Positions 53,381-64,000 of a DNA stretch of 64,000 nucleotides are shown one piece after another (the first letter of the stretch is position 1; each line of letters starts with the position of its first letter). The notes under the pieces are model-generated. The model saw nothing but the letters and a program-made list of their open reading frames with translations. It did no database searches and had not been told where the DNA came from. Origin of the DNA: Marthasterias glacialis. Its lineage: Eukaryota; Echinodermata; Asteroidea; Forcipulatida; Asteriidae. Position numbers and translations under genes: made by a program. The DNA lies in the NCBI GenBank assembly GCA_911728455.2, contig OU452229.1, forward strand, positions 14,356,076 through 14,420,075, in the 5' to 3' direction.

Positions 53381-53631
53381 GATTATAGAGCGCCTTAGGC
53401 GCAAGATGGGGAACTCTGGCTGAAACGTGAAATCTCACTGGACGCCATTTCGGCAAGTGACTATATTGATACAACACTGATACGTGCGGACCAGTGTAGA
53501 CAATGACAGTTATTGCTATCAATGGGAAACACAGGCATTCACTTGCCAAAATGGCGCCCATGCGTATTTCACTTTCCAGCAGTAGATAAAAGGCCCAGTT
53601 CCCCATCTTGCGCCTACGGCACTCCATAATC
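53381..53631. mobile_element. MITE family F, copy 2
   Basis: The arms of about 90 bp start GATTATAGAGCGCCTTAGGC at the left and end CACTCCATAATC at the right. Inner words CGCAAGATGGGGAACT and CAGTTCCCCATCTTGCG are inverses. Related to 24,550-24,786. Confidence 0.75.
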
Positions 53632-53829
53632 TTGGCTCCACACATATTTAGAGGTTTCAAAGTCTTTAAAAAAAAAAAAAAAAAAAACTGTGTGTTAACA
53701 TCTTATCTTCAGTTTTCTTTTCATTTGCATGGCAGTTGTCTATGGGTGTCATAAGAAATGCCTTTGAACATTGGAATGGGTGATTTCGTTTTTTTATATT
53801 TTTTTTATTGCACACAAAATTAAAATGTA

Positions 53830-54560
53830 TACAAGCTGTAGTGCCGGTGACATGCAATATTGTTCGTGTCCCCCATATTGTAAATTAACATGGGCTGAAG
53901 AAGGTTAAACCAAAAGAGGGCGCCATCAGACAAAATGTCTACACAATTCTCCCCATGTGGGACAGAAATCCCATGCAGTGACACCGGTATGCCCTGATTG
54001 GAAGGTGAGAATCCCATGCCCAGCCAGAGAGCTGAACGGGAGTAGTCCTCCCCCCTCCCCACGCCCAACTTGGGAAATGTTGCTTTTTTACTATCAATTA
54101 TAGTTCCCTGCGTTTATCTACATGATAAAGAAATGAAGGTAATAATGACAGACCCTCGTAAAATCGTGGTATCACTGTCAGTTGTTTGGTTTACAATGAC
54201 GTCAGAAAAATAAATGTGGGCGTCTGGCCCAAATGTCATAATTATATCTAACAACAGTTTACACACAAACGTATGACAGTTACTGTGGAGCCGGTGTCAT
54301 GGGGAATTTTATTTCCCAGTGTGTGTGTGCCCCCCATTCGGTAAACTGACATGGGCTGTCATGTACTAAGGAAGTTGATTAAAAAAAAAGGGGGCCCTTT
54401 TAGACTACATTTTCTACACAAATTGCCGTAAATGGGGGCGGGGGTCGACACAGACTCTCCGGTGGAACAGAATATCCTGCCGCATGGGAAGTAGCGAAAA
54501 CTTTGGGTGTGCAGCAGATACGCACGCGTGCTGCAGTGACGACTTTCCACCAGGTGCGCG
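53830..54560. repeat. Two diverged copies of a dispersed repeat
   Basis: Copies at about 53,845-54,060 and 54,290-54,500 share CCCCCATxxxGTAAAxTxACATGGGCTG, then CTACACAAxT and CATGGG words in the same order. A fragment at 21,105-21,190 looks related. No coding is visible. Confidence 0.5.
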
Positions 54561-54991
54561 TAATACGGAACATGGCGCAGATAGTTCATAAAACCATGGG
54601 AACGAAGTTGATATTATCTACATGACCTCCTTGCATTATGATGTCACAAGGTGAAAAAACAGATTCACTGGCGAGACAAAAACAAGGCACCTCATTGGCT
54701 GATTATGCTCGGCGCGTGTAACACGTGCGCATTTTGCGTGGTTTGAATAATTACAAAAGGAACGTTAGCATTATGACGTCAGGAAAAATGGAACGGCGCG
54801 CTACTTTTTAAAACATTGTGTTGCCATGTGTTACATGTGAGTAGTACATAAATCCGCTTCAATGTTTTTTATGCTCTGTTCTTGTTGAGACTTCATTGTG
54901 TTAACAAGGATTTCGTGATACTTGAGTTTGGAGTATTCCAGCGAAAGTTTTTTACGAGTTTTCAGTTGTGAAGTATCGAGATTCTGCAATT
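54561..54991 (+). promoter_or_regulatory. Upstream region of the kinase gene
   Basis: This 430-bp stretch precedes the start codon. It contains short CG-containing words (GGCGCGTGTAACACGTGCG near 54,710; CGGCGCGCTAC near 54,794) but no clear TATA box. It is labelled as likely promoter and 5' UTR only by position. An upstream non-coding exon cannot be excluded. Confidence 0.35.
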
Positions 54992-57900
54992 ATGTTTACT
55001 GTACTACGTACAAATTTCAAGCTTCAAGCGGTGAAGAACTGGTGAGTTGGTTTGAGTTCTAACGATTAACATTATACTTAATTTTTACATCTTGGCTATC
55101 TCGATTTTGATTAAGTAATTTTATGCTTATGTGGTTGTTTTTGTTTTTGTAAATTCAAATTAACCTTTACTTTATCAAGCTTCCTTATCATTATTAGTTC
55201 ACGTCATAACAAAGAAACACACGGATATAATTATCAAACAAAATCACAATACAATAATTTGTAGGGAAAAAAAAGCAAAATGGTGAAATGTCTGCAGAGT
55301 TTTTGTTTCAATACACAGTGAGCGCCCTTACCGGAGGTACGGGTCGCTCCTGCGGACTGTCCCGCAAGTCCCACTTGTTGGCCGAGCCACTGGCAACCAA
55401 CATCATGCCGTGGATTGGCCACCAATCCCGGGTAGCGGTGAGGCAAATCATCAGCCCAAGCTCCCAAATATGCTAGTGTCGAAGGTCGCCAAGGAACTGT
55501 TAAGGTAAGAAACAATAAAAATTAAGGTGGTAGTGTACCATACGTTTTTAGAGATTATCAGGACGTTCTGTATTAGTATGTTGGGACATCCTGTGCCTAT
55601 TGCTCAATTCAACATGATGTCACATAAATAATTCATTTTAGTAATTCTTTTGTCGTCTATACCTCAGTCTGTTATCTGTTGTTATCCTTGCTATTTTTTG
55701 GTAATATCCTTGTTCTTTTCATTCTGTGTGTTTCTTTGTGTTTGCGTCTTTGTGTTTTCTATTTTTCCAGTTGTTATAGGTATTAGTATGTTTTTAGTTT
55801 GTTTATGTTTTGGGTTTTTTTCCCTTCTTCTTTTCTTCTTCTTTTCCGTACCTTGGCATTTCAATACAGCCTTCTTGGACCTTGGTAAATGCCCCATAGT
55901 ATTCCCTTTTGCTCTTCTTTCTTTTCTTCAGTTTGTTGGGTAGACCGAGAGATATGAGCCTCGTGAATCCTGACACGTCGGTGTCAAAAGGATTCGTCGA
56001 AAGATGGGAACTCAATTTCAATCCACGTTGGTTTGACATGAAGAATCAACCACGGGATTCTGGGTAAGTTCAACATTATTCTGCCTGAAAGGTACCTTAT
56101 TGGTTTTGAGTTCCCATCCACCAGCGGCGTAGCCGGGTGGGGGAGGGGCACGTGCCCCCCACAAATTTCCATTGCCCCCATAAAAAAAATGTAGATAGAT
56201 GTAGTTCACTAAAAAACATGATATCTTGGCCACTTAAAAGCAATGCCCCCCCGTGCCCCCGTGAAAAAAACTGGCTACGCCGCTGCTGTCCACATGTTTT
56301 CAATATACATTCTTCCTGTGTACAATCAATGTGTAAATATTTCATCGAATTTTGATGTGACATTTTAAGTTTTTTTGTGAAAACAACGAAAATGGGGTTT
56401 TCGTCTTGTCGGGGACTTTATGCCCGTTTGTAAATGTTTATTTCGATTGCTGCGAGTGAAATGAGCACCAGTTATTTTAGTGGTCTTCGGATGCTATTTT
56501 TCTCGACTTTGACAAAATCTTAGACGGACATTTTTCTCTGGAGGGTCGGCGATGAACCTTAATAATGTTTGAAATTTCAGATATATAGGAAACTTTTTTT
56601 TCTTTTTTTAAATTACCAAACAATCTGCTTTTTCAAACTCGAGACTTCCAAAATGTTTGGCACTTCAGTTAAATAAAAGCACCTTTTTGTTAATGTCGCA
56701 GCAATTTTCTATTTTTATGTATTATTATATCCTAACAGTGTCAGAAATCCTACCAGCTGGGTTCCCCTTCATAACTGTTCTCCATCAGACGTTGGTGGAG
56801 TGACCCCAACATCGGATGGGAATAGTCCCATTCACCAATGCTTGATGAAGAAATCCTCATCAGTCAGTCAGCTTGGGGGCATTCAACAACAGGGCGGTGC
56901 CGATCCCGTCCTCAAGCCGTCAAGTCTTGGTGACTGTAAGGAGGAGTCATCCGTAGCGAAGGACCCATCATCGGATGGGAATGAAAGTGATCACTCATCC
57001 TCCCACCTGAATAATGGTGAGGAAATCTTAAGCAGCCAAGGAGGGATGCGAGGCGAAGGTGATGAAGAATCCGAGAAGACCTTAGAGCAAGATCGATCAA
57101 CCACAGAAGGAAAATATGTTTCTGGGAGTCGAGAAGCGCATTCAAACCCTTTGGAGGAGGCTCACCAGGAAGTAGTTGGAGAAGTGAGTGCTGGGGAAGA
57201 TTCACGGGGAAATGCCGAGGACGATGGAGATGAGAATGTCCTTGAGAGTCAAGAAGGACAAACGGCAGCAAATAACCACCAAAAAGCTGCCACAGGAGAA
57301 GAAAGTCTCTTTGAAGCGGGAGAAGAGGAACCGGTGAGTGAACACGTTCCAACCTTGGGCCTAGACGTCCAAGACATTTCTGATGGCCGTGATGTTGAGA
57401 CACCGCAGTCCTCAGAGCAGGATCCCAAAGAAATGGTAGGAGAAAACCATCAATCAATTTCAGATCAAGGAGCAAAGCGGCTCCTTACGGAACAGGAGAA
57501 TCAGGAAATTCTCCTTTCTGAAGAAGATTGTTATGAAATTGCCTGTGCTTGCTGCTCGAGTGTGAGCACCCCAGACGGGGCTTGGAGGGAGGAGCTGATG
57601 GAACCCAAAGATACGAAACATCCGGAACTACAAGAACTTCTTCGGAGTTCCACTGAACAGGAGAAAATGTATCAGGAGAAAGACGTATCTCTACAGCAAC
57701 ATTGCGTGGATCCATCCTACCCAGTTGCAAGCCCTGACGGAGCTGCGGGTCCGAGCGCCGAGCTTGACCAAGCAGTAGGACAGACGGAAGCCGGGCACTG
57801 CCCACATGAAGCACACACAGATGAAGAGGAAAACTCGGTAAGATCTTCCTCAAAAGAAACCTTGCCAACAGTCGTAACTTCAAACAGAGATATTTTAATG

Positions 57901-60251
57901 AAATGTCCTGTGTAATAATAACATATAAAATCGTTAATACTCTTATTTTATTTTATTTTATATTCATTTTTTCAAAAATACTTATAATCTTCTCTATACG
58001 ACTCAGATATTTGTTTGATTTTATTAACAAAAAACGGTGTTTTTTGTTTGTGTATTTTTTCAGGAATCGATTGAGGTAGAGCAAAACACATTCCAAGATG
58101 TTATGGGAAGGATTCAAGCTATGAGGGAAAATGCCAGGTAATTTTGCATGCACTGTACTTCTTCCTTGATCTTTCTTGTGTAAAACAAAGACTTATTTGT
58201 TTTTTAATCTATATTTTGGACTGGTACTCTGTCTCATATCCCTGTCTCTATTTTATTTTGTTTTATTTTAATTCTTTGGACAAAATACAATTTACAAAGC
58301 GAGTCCGTCCAGGGAAAGGCAAAAAGTAAAAACTGTCATCAAAAAGATGTGTCCTCTATCTGAGTCTCGAGGTGATGACGTCAGATATTCGGACTGTTTA
58401 TAATTAGAATTTCATACAAGTAGGGAGGAGGGGCAATGCTTTGAGAAAATAAACTTAACTATACTTAAAGGGCCATGCATTTTTTTAATGCAATTCTTAA
58501 AAAATGCACCTTTAAGTTCCAATTAAAGTTATTTTAAACTTTCATTTTGCCACTTTCAAGAGTATTTTGATTCCTTTTTGTTTTTTATGCTAATACAAAT
58601 TTCCATATTCATGAGCAAAAGTATGATGTCAATCAGTTTTCATGTTGCAATTATAGTTTATGCAGCACATGTCAAAATTCGTTTAGAGAAAAACAATTCA
58701 TCTAAAAGATGTCTTTCGGTGAAAATCGGACTATTATGCAACTTTAATAAGTACACTATCGAAAGCGACATTTACTTTCATTGAAGAAATTTCATCCATG
58801 CAAATGTTTCGACACGTTCTTCGAATACAGATTTTTTAAAGGGATCATTATCACAAGTTTCAAGGTTTGAAATTCTAAAGTTTGTCAAGTTTTTGGGTAT
58901 ACTTTCCAGCACGGTGTTAATTTCAAAACTTTTGAATAATTTGATTTGTTCTTCTAGTGAACTGAATAGTGATTCTGAGCCACAGTGGATGCAAGCTTTA
59001 GGGTTTGTACAAGGAGCTGCTAGCCAACCACAAGCTCCTCCGTCCCCTCGTCAACCAATCAAAGTGTCTAAAAGGTATACACAAAAGCACGTGTTTTGGG
59101 TATTTTTTTATGCGGCTGTCACATGATTGTAGCATTCGTCAAGAAGGAAGTTTTTCAATGGTTTTGCCAATCAATCATTCATCATTTTACGTTCAAATAA
59201 GCCAAGGAAATCGTGATTGCCATTATGTGAGCCTGTTTATTGTTGTCTCCTCAGGAAACAGAGACCTCTTGATGACAAGGAGGTTTTTTATAAAAAGCTC
59301 AAACGACCATCACCGGCATGCTCCTCTCCAGGACATGGTCAGTCTCCTCGTCCCACTTCCCCCGTCCCAATCCCTGCCGAATGTGCCTTCATACCCATAC
59401 TCCAGGAGTCCGACTTGGAGACAGTGGAAACAGCCCGTGGTCATCCCATCGTCCTTGGGAGTGGCGCATACGGTGACGTACACCTCATGAGAAGGAAATC
59501 TGACGGTCTCCTCGTAGCACTGAAACGACTGAAGGAGGTCAAGAATCAGATGAAAGCCTACAAGGGAATGCTGTCTGAAATCCGACCCATGGTAGCGATG
59601 CAGAACCACGAACAGTTTCCCAAGTTCATTGGCATCGTCGACCCGACTACGTTCGCGATTGAGTTCATCGGCGACCCTGCCACCAAGACTTCGATAAATC
59701 TGGTAGCTGCCGTATCGGGTCCGTTCAACTTGACTAAGTTGGACTGGATCCGGATCAGCCTGCAGATTTCCCGTGGATTACAGGCATTACACGCAGCAGG
59801 CTGGATTCACTGTGACCTACACGGTGGAAACATCATGGTTTTGCACGACCCGAACTCCAACAGATGGTCGGCTAAGATCATCGATCTTGGCAGTGCCGTC
59901 AGGATCGACACTCCTCCTCCCGTGGTCCACTACAACGACCAGGAGAAATGGTTCTGTCGCAGACTCTGTCCTCAAATAGCACCTGAGATCATCGAAGGCT
60001 TTCCCATGTCGATCAAAACAGACATCTACAGCATGGGGTCGCTGTTGGTCAGCTCCAAGGCAGCCGCCCAGAAAGACGAACTCGCTGAAATCTACGAGAT
60101 TGGTATCAGATGCGCTGAGGACGATCCGAATACTCGACCATCGCTGCCCGAAATCATCAATGAGTTGGAGGCCTTATACCAAACTGTTGACGGGAGCCAG
60201 TCTCCCAAGAAGCCACTGAGTAGTGGCTCGCCAAGTCCGAAGCTGGCTTAA
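54992..60251 (+). CDS. Protein kinase-domain protein with acidic middle (7 exons)
   Basis: Exons: 54,992-55,041; 55,319-55,504; 55,932-56,063; 56,739-57,837; 58,064-58,137; 58,958-59,074; 59,255-60,251. All borders are AG/GT, the phases agree and the sum is 2,655 nt (884 residues). The start MFTVLRTNFKLQAVKN is the only ATG in exon 1 in frame. Residues 1-122 have no recognised domain. Residues 123-489 are acidic, Glu/Ser/Gln-rich and probably disordered. A Pro-rich hinge (TSPVPIPAE) precedes a kinase domain of about 250 residues near the C-terminus. Kinase landmarks: GSGAYGDV loop at about 621-628, VALK lysine 643, HCDLHGGN with Asp 740 and Asn 745, DLG Asp 763, APE 795-797, KTDIYSMG. The main catalytic residues are present, so activity is plausible. 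Substrate and partners are unknown. Confidence 0.87.
56122..56285. mobile_element. hAT-like MITE in kinase intron 3
   Basis: The ends CAGCGGCGTAGCC and GGCTACGCCGCTG are exact inverses. The flanks CCATCCAC and CTGTCCAC (6 of 8 identical) are a slightly eroded 8-bp duplication. 164 bp with no coding. Confidence 0.8.
56739..57837 (+). CDS. Kinase gene exon 4: acidic low-complexity region
   Basis: A single 1,099-nt exon, phase 2 to 0. It encodes about 366 residues starting VRNPTSWVPLHNCSPSDVGG and ending DEEENS. It is rich in Glu, Gln, Ser and Asp, with recurring xSQxGQ, EExQE and SSDGNE-like segments but no exact repeat. No transmembrane or folded domain is seen. The minus-strand open frames of 132-187 codons over it are shadows. 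It is probably a disordered linker or interaction region (inferred). Confidence 0.8.
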
Positions 60252-60290
60252 TTCAAACAATTTCACAACTTCAGTGAGGGCGATTAACTT

Positions 60291-60296
60291 AATAAA
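60291..60296 (+). promoter_or_regulatory. Polyadenylation signal of the kinase gene
   Basis: AATAAA lies 40 bp after the stop codon. A second AATAAA is at 60,556-60,561. Either could direct cleavage. Confidence 0.6.
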
Positions 60297-60654
60297 TGTA
60301 GATGTAACCAAACAGGTTCTGTGGTAGCTCTGTACTATAATACAGTTCCTCTGATGGTTTTTATTCGTTCTTAAAACAACATCAGTTCTTTCGTTTAACT
60401 GGTTCATATTAAGACGCCGTATTTCCATTGTGCGTTTGCATCACTTGTTCGGAGTAGAATTATGTATTAAGTAGTGTTTATACGCCCATTTCGCATAAAA
60501 ATGGCCGCAAAAAACCCATCACTATAAGACGTTAATATCTGTCCTTCATTTTAACAATAAAACAAACATTATCTGAAATATTTTTTTGTACGTACTATCG
60601 TTCAAGTTTTCCAAACAACTTGGGTCTAATTTTGCGGCGTCGCTTCTCGCGCAA

Positions 60655-61105
60655 ACTTTTCACAAAGCACTAAGATTCATCTGGAGATGAGTTGTCAATG
60701 TTTCCATAGTGATTTATATTGTGACATCATACTTTGCTTAGCAATTAAGATTGATACACAGTTAAGATCCATCTTAGCTCTTTGTGAAATCAGCCCCGGG
60801 GTCGATGTCACAAAGCACTAAGATTCATCTCAAGTCGTGATGTCATCATTGCCATAGTGATTTGTATTGTGACATCACACTTTGCTTGGTAATTAAGAAT
60901 GATTTGCAGCTAAGATCAGTCTTAGCTCTTCGTGAAATCGAGCCCAGGGTTCGATGTCACAAAACACTAAGATTCATCTTAAGATGTGTTGTCATCATTG
61001 CCAAAGTGAATTGTATTGTGACATCACACTTTGCTTAGCACTTTGTTTAGCAATTAAGATCAATGCTCATCTTAAGAGTAAATATTAATTACCTCTTTGT
61101 GACAT
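60655..61105. repeat. Tandem repeat, about 149-bp unit, three copies
   Basis: Three diverged units start near 60,661, 60,811 and 60,959, each with CACAAAxCACTAAGATTCATCT, then TGTGACATCA and CTTTGCTTxGxAATTAAGA. Units are about 80-90% alike by eye. No coding is visible. It lies just downstream of the kinase gene. Confidence 0.85.
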
Positions 61106-61436
61106 TGGCCCAAGATGACAAAAAGCGATGACACATACGGTGATGGAAATGTATAAAAGTTTGAAGCTTCTTGGAAACAGCTACCTTCACAGAATATCAG
61201 TAAGGATTATCTGCAAAATAAATTAGATAATGTTCATTATTAATTTCTTTCTAAATAGTAGAAATAATAATAATAATAAAAACAAATACAATTTTAATCA
61301 AATCATAAAATCGTTCATTTTTGTCCGTTATTAGGTTTTAAAAGTTCATATTTTCATGCTCTCCTAGCTTTTTATAAGAAGTAGAAGAAATATTTTATTT
61401 CACCAACGGACTTGCCGTGAAAACTCATGCTCCACG
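61106..61436. other. Intergenic, nothing recognised
   Basis: AT-rich spacer with a short (AAT)n run near 61,266. No feature is supported. Confidence 0.35.
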
Positions 61437-61795
61437 CAGTGCCGTAACTAGGGTAAAATTTTAGGGGGGGGGGCACAAGGGTGGGGGCACCATTTTTCCT
61501 AGGGGGCACTTTTGGCCAATTAAAACTGTAGTTTCCGTTTGCATTTTTCCTAAACAAGCCCCTTACAGCGCTCTTCTGACGTGTTGCGGTAAAACAAAAT
61601 ACATTCTGCGTGTAAATAAAAAAAAGTTTTAAAAACATTGTAACTACTTATTACTACATGAAAGCTCTTAAACTGTAACATTTTATTATGGTAATTTTTA
61701 ATCTCAAAAGTCCAGATTTCAAATGGAGCGGGGGGGGGGGCACTGACATAAGTTGGAGGGCACCCCCCCCCCCCCCACTTTTAGTTACGCCACTA
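61437..61795. mobile_element. hAT-like MITE with 8-bp target duplication
   Basis: The left end is CAGTGCCGTAACTAGGG and the right end TAGTTACGCCACTA. The exact duplication GCTCCACG is at 61,429-61,436 and 61,796-61,803. It is 359 bp, the same length as the element at 9,058-9,416. G-runs lie inside the left end and C-runs inside the right. Confidence 0.85.
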
Positions 61796-63099
61796 GCTCC
61801 ACGACCTATAGACAACTTCGCAAATACTTTTTACGCAAGAGTTAGCCGTGGAATGAGGTGCATGTAAACCTGATTGGTAAGAAAGAAAAACATGAATGTA
61901 AGTGCAAAGAATACAGCATTTACAGACACTTTACCAATGATGAGCTGGGGCTTTAAGCGGGTTATTTATTTATTTATTCTTTTTATTTATTTGTTTATTT
62001 TTAGGATTCAGGAGCTTTTACATAAACATGTAATTATGGGTTCAAGAGTTTATAAAGCTCTAAAAAAATCAACAGTTTTTCCTAAAGGTCAGTCAATAAT
62101 TTAAAAAATAATGGCACAAACCAAAAAAAAATAAAACCAAGAAAGCACAGAGAGCAAAACAGTTCAGTAGGATTAAAGGAATTTCATGGTATTATTTTTA
62201 TTCTAATTGGAAGAAATTGTACAAATGTTTTACACAATTATTACTTTCCAAATCAGTTACTTAAAAAAATAATTTGATGACAAAAAAAAATGTTTACTTA
62301 AATTAACCTTTAATTTTGCAAACAAAGAAAACAAAAGCAAGGTCTATTATCGCATTTCAGCGATCTTGATATTACTTTTGTACAGAAACTTTCTCATATA
62401 AATCTTTAACCAAGAGGAATCGATGTGTTTAAACAAATAAATAAATAACAAAAAATAAAAATAGCAAAAAAAAAACACCTATTAAAGACAGTATGAAAGT
62501 GACAGTTACTAGAAAAACTCATTATTTGTTTTTTAAATGTGCCAGCATGGTTTAGAAATAATCCGAGAACTGTTTAATGAAGTGACGTAACTTTTGAGTG
62601 AAAAATGCATCTGAATTTAGTTCTTATTCCAAAAATGCAAGCCTTGGTAAATGTGTACAAAAAGCAAGTAACAAAGAATGAGACAATCATTTATTTTCTC
62701 CGAAACTTGTGCACCTGACCAAAAGGACGGGCACTACTTCTTGATCAATCATGAACTAGGAGATAATGGAGCAATTTAAGGACGACATTTTTACAACATT
62801 ATGCTGGGTCAACAGACAGGACCTATGAGTGCGTGGAATTTCATGGTTTTTGAAGCAATATTGCAAATGATGTTCAATTTTTTCCCAGATGTTTCAGATT
62901 CAAATTTCATGATGTGAAATTCTAGGACAACCTTTTTTCAAGAGCTTAATATTGTCTTTCTCTTTTTTTTAAAGGCAATTAAGGGAAAATTTATCTTACG
63001 AACCATTCGATGTTTCTTACAAATTTGACATCTTATGCATAATACATGTAGGCGTCATGAGTCTTTTCTAGGTTGTTTTTTTAAAGGAATTATTTAAAG
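61796..63099. other. Intergenic; 3' UTR side of the MDH1B-like gene
   Basis: AT-rich with no gene. On the minus strand AATAAA at 62,695-62,690 lies about 405 bp after the stop codon of the MDH1B-like exon and is a fair candidate polyadenylation signal, so roughly 62,670-63,099 is probably 3' UTR. Confidence 0.45.
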
Positions 63100-63509
63100 T
63101 TAAGCATCCTCTGCAGATTTCTCTGTATCTGTCGTCTTCTCCCCTTCCTTACTGTCCACCTCCGACTCCTCAAGAATCTTAGACAATGGTCCGTTGACTT
63201 CATCCTCCTTGCTCACACCCTCTGTGGTCTGTTCGCTAATCTGTCCATTCTCCTTCCCCGCCTCCCCTGCTTCATTTGTTCCGAACACCTTTTTCTGGTT
63301 CTCCTCACCGGCTTCTTCTCCCCCAGGAGGTGGGGAGACTCTAGGAGGAGGAAAGATGACTTCCTTCTCCTTGACGAGCTCCTCTGCGATCGTCTTGAGT
63401 GCCTTGCTATCGTCTTCACTGATTTCGATGTCTTGAGCAACCTCCCAGATTCCCTTCTGGAACTTGACAGGCAGGGAGAAAACGATGCCTTCTGGAAGAT
63501 TGTACCAAC
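63100..63509 (-). CDS. MDH1B: Malate dehydrogenase 1B-like, last exon (partial gene)
   Basis: The exon begins at 63,509 after the acceptor TTTTGTGCAG and ends at TAA 63,102-63,100. It encodes WYNLPEGIVFSLPVKFQ, then WEVAQDIEISEDDSKALK and AEELVKEKEVIF. These align with the end of cytosolic malate dehydrogenases (G/L-x-FS-x-PV, W-x-x-V-x-x-L-x-I, then TAKEL-x-EEK). The LPEGIVFSLPVKF wording is closest to the animal MDH1B branch. A tail of about 80 residues rich in Glu, Gly and Lys follows, which classical MDH lacks. Catalytic residues lie in earlier exons outside the window, so activity cannot be judged. The symbol is a family-level assignment. Confidence 0.75.
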
Positions 63510-64000
63510 CTGCACAAAAGATCAAATTGAATTTTCTTCGTTAATTAAAACAAAAGGTACAATAACAGTGTTTTAAAATGTGCAGAAAACATATGGATTT
63601 GTATGCTCCACTTTGTAGGCATGAATTATTCATGATTGAGTGACTATAGCTTCACTTTAACCAGTTGAAACCGGATGACCTGAATTCACACAAATGTTTC
63701 CCCTGCCTGGAACTGGAGGCCATCTTGAGATGCCTTTAGGCAAATTCAGACCACTGGAGCAAAGGTCGCCCTGTCAAATGCTGAGCGTGCGCAGACCACG
63801 CACACCCCGTCTAACGCTTCAATTCATCCACAAAAGGAAAAAAAAGGTTGTGCATTTACTTGTATTCTGTGGCCATTGAGAGGCGGTTTTTGTGTCGCCC
63901 CCGATTATAGATCTTTGTCCTGTTCCAAGAAGGGGATTACGAGGCATCGAGAGGCTTCCACCATGGTTCATTCATTGAATTTCGGCTGAATGGAGGTAAG
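63510..64000 (-). other. Intron of the MDH1B-like gene
   Basis: The sequence upstream of the last exon shows no frame that continues the protein, so the next exon is beyond the right edge. A plus-strand GAG|GTAAG at 63,995 and a short minus-strand open stretch at 63,862-63,974 with a possible GTAAAT donor were considered, but neither gives recognisable MDH sequence. Confidence 0.4.

Noticed and set aside
55288-55476. Stand-alone frame MSAEFLFQYTVSALTGG
   Set aside because: The same DNA is exon 2 of the kinase gene in a different frame, with correct phase on both sides.
56912-57883. Minus-strand open frames of 187 and 132 codons
   Set aside because: They are antisense shadows of the large acidic exon of the kinase gene, which has matching splice sites on the plus strand.

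Overview
The window is animal nuclear DNA: AT-rich, with spliced genes, GT-AG introns, polyadenylation signals and many short DNA transposons (MITEs), SINEs and microsatellites. The long membrane SEA/EGF protein and the style of repeats suggest a marine invertebrate deuterostome, perhaps an echinoderm such as a sea star. That is inference; nothing here fixes the species. There is no rRNA, CRISPR, bacterial operon or intact retroelement.

Layout. Bases 1-3,300 hold a decayed LINE on the minus strand with a MITE nested in it. Bases 3,300-20,300 show no gene I can support and are a patchwork of inverted-repeat elements, SINEs and hAT-like elements. Bases 20,300-46,829 (minus) hold one large gene, which I rebuilt as 42 coding exons whose splice phases all agree (5,637 nt, 1,878 codons plus stop). 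It encodes a type I membrane protein: signal peptide, Ser/Thr-rich stalk made of eight 30-39 nt micro-exons, SEA domain, mucin-like Thr/Ser exon, about 24 EGF or EGF-like repeats interrupted by two SEA-like modules, a membrane-proximal SEA domain with a GSIVA motif, a last EGF, a transmembrane helix and a short basic tail. Bases 46,850-54,990 are intergenic repeats. Bases 54,992-60,251 (plus) hold a complete seven-exon gene for an 884-residue protein with a long acidic middle and a C-terminal protein kinase domain. Bases 60,252-63,100 hold 3' flank, a tandem repeat and a hAT-like element. Bases 63,100-63,509 (minus) are the last coding exon of a malate dehydrogenase 1B-like gene that runs off the right edge.

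The most notable structure is inside the SEA/EGF gene. It is growing by internal duplication at several scales: a 15-bp minisatellite and a 165-bp repeat in the mucin exon, a nearly identical 1.4-kb duplication of the micro-exon region including introns, and an older tandem duplication of a six-exon EGF-EGF-EGF-SEA-like-EGF module of about 4 kb. Nested MITE insertions date the older duplication. The three genes do not look like one pathway: one is a cell-surface glycoprotein, one a probable signalling kinase and one a dehydrogenase relative.
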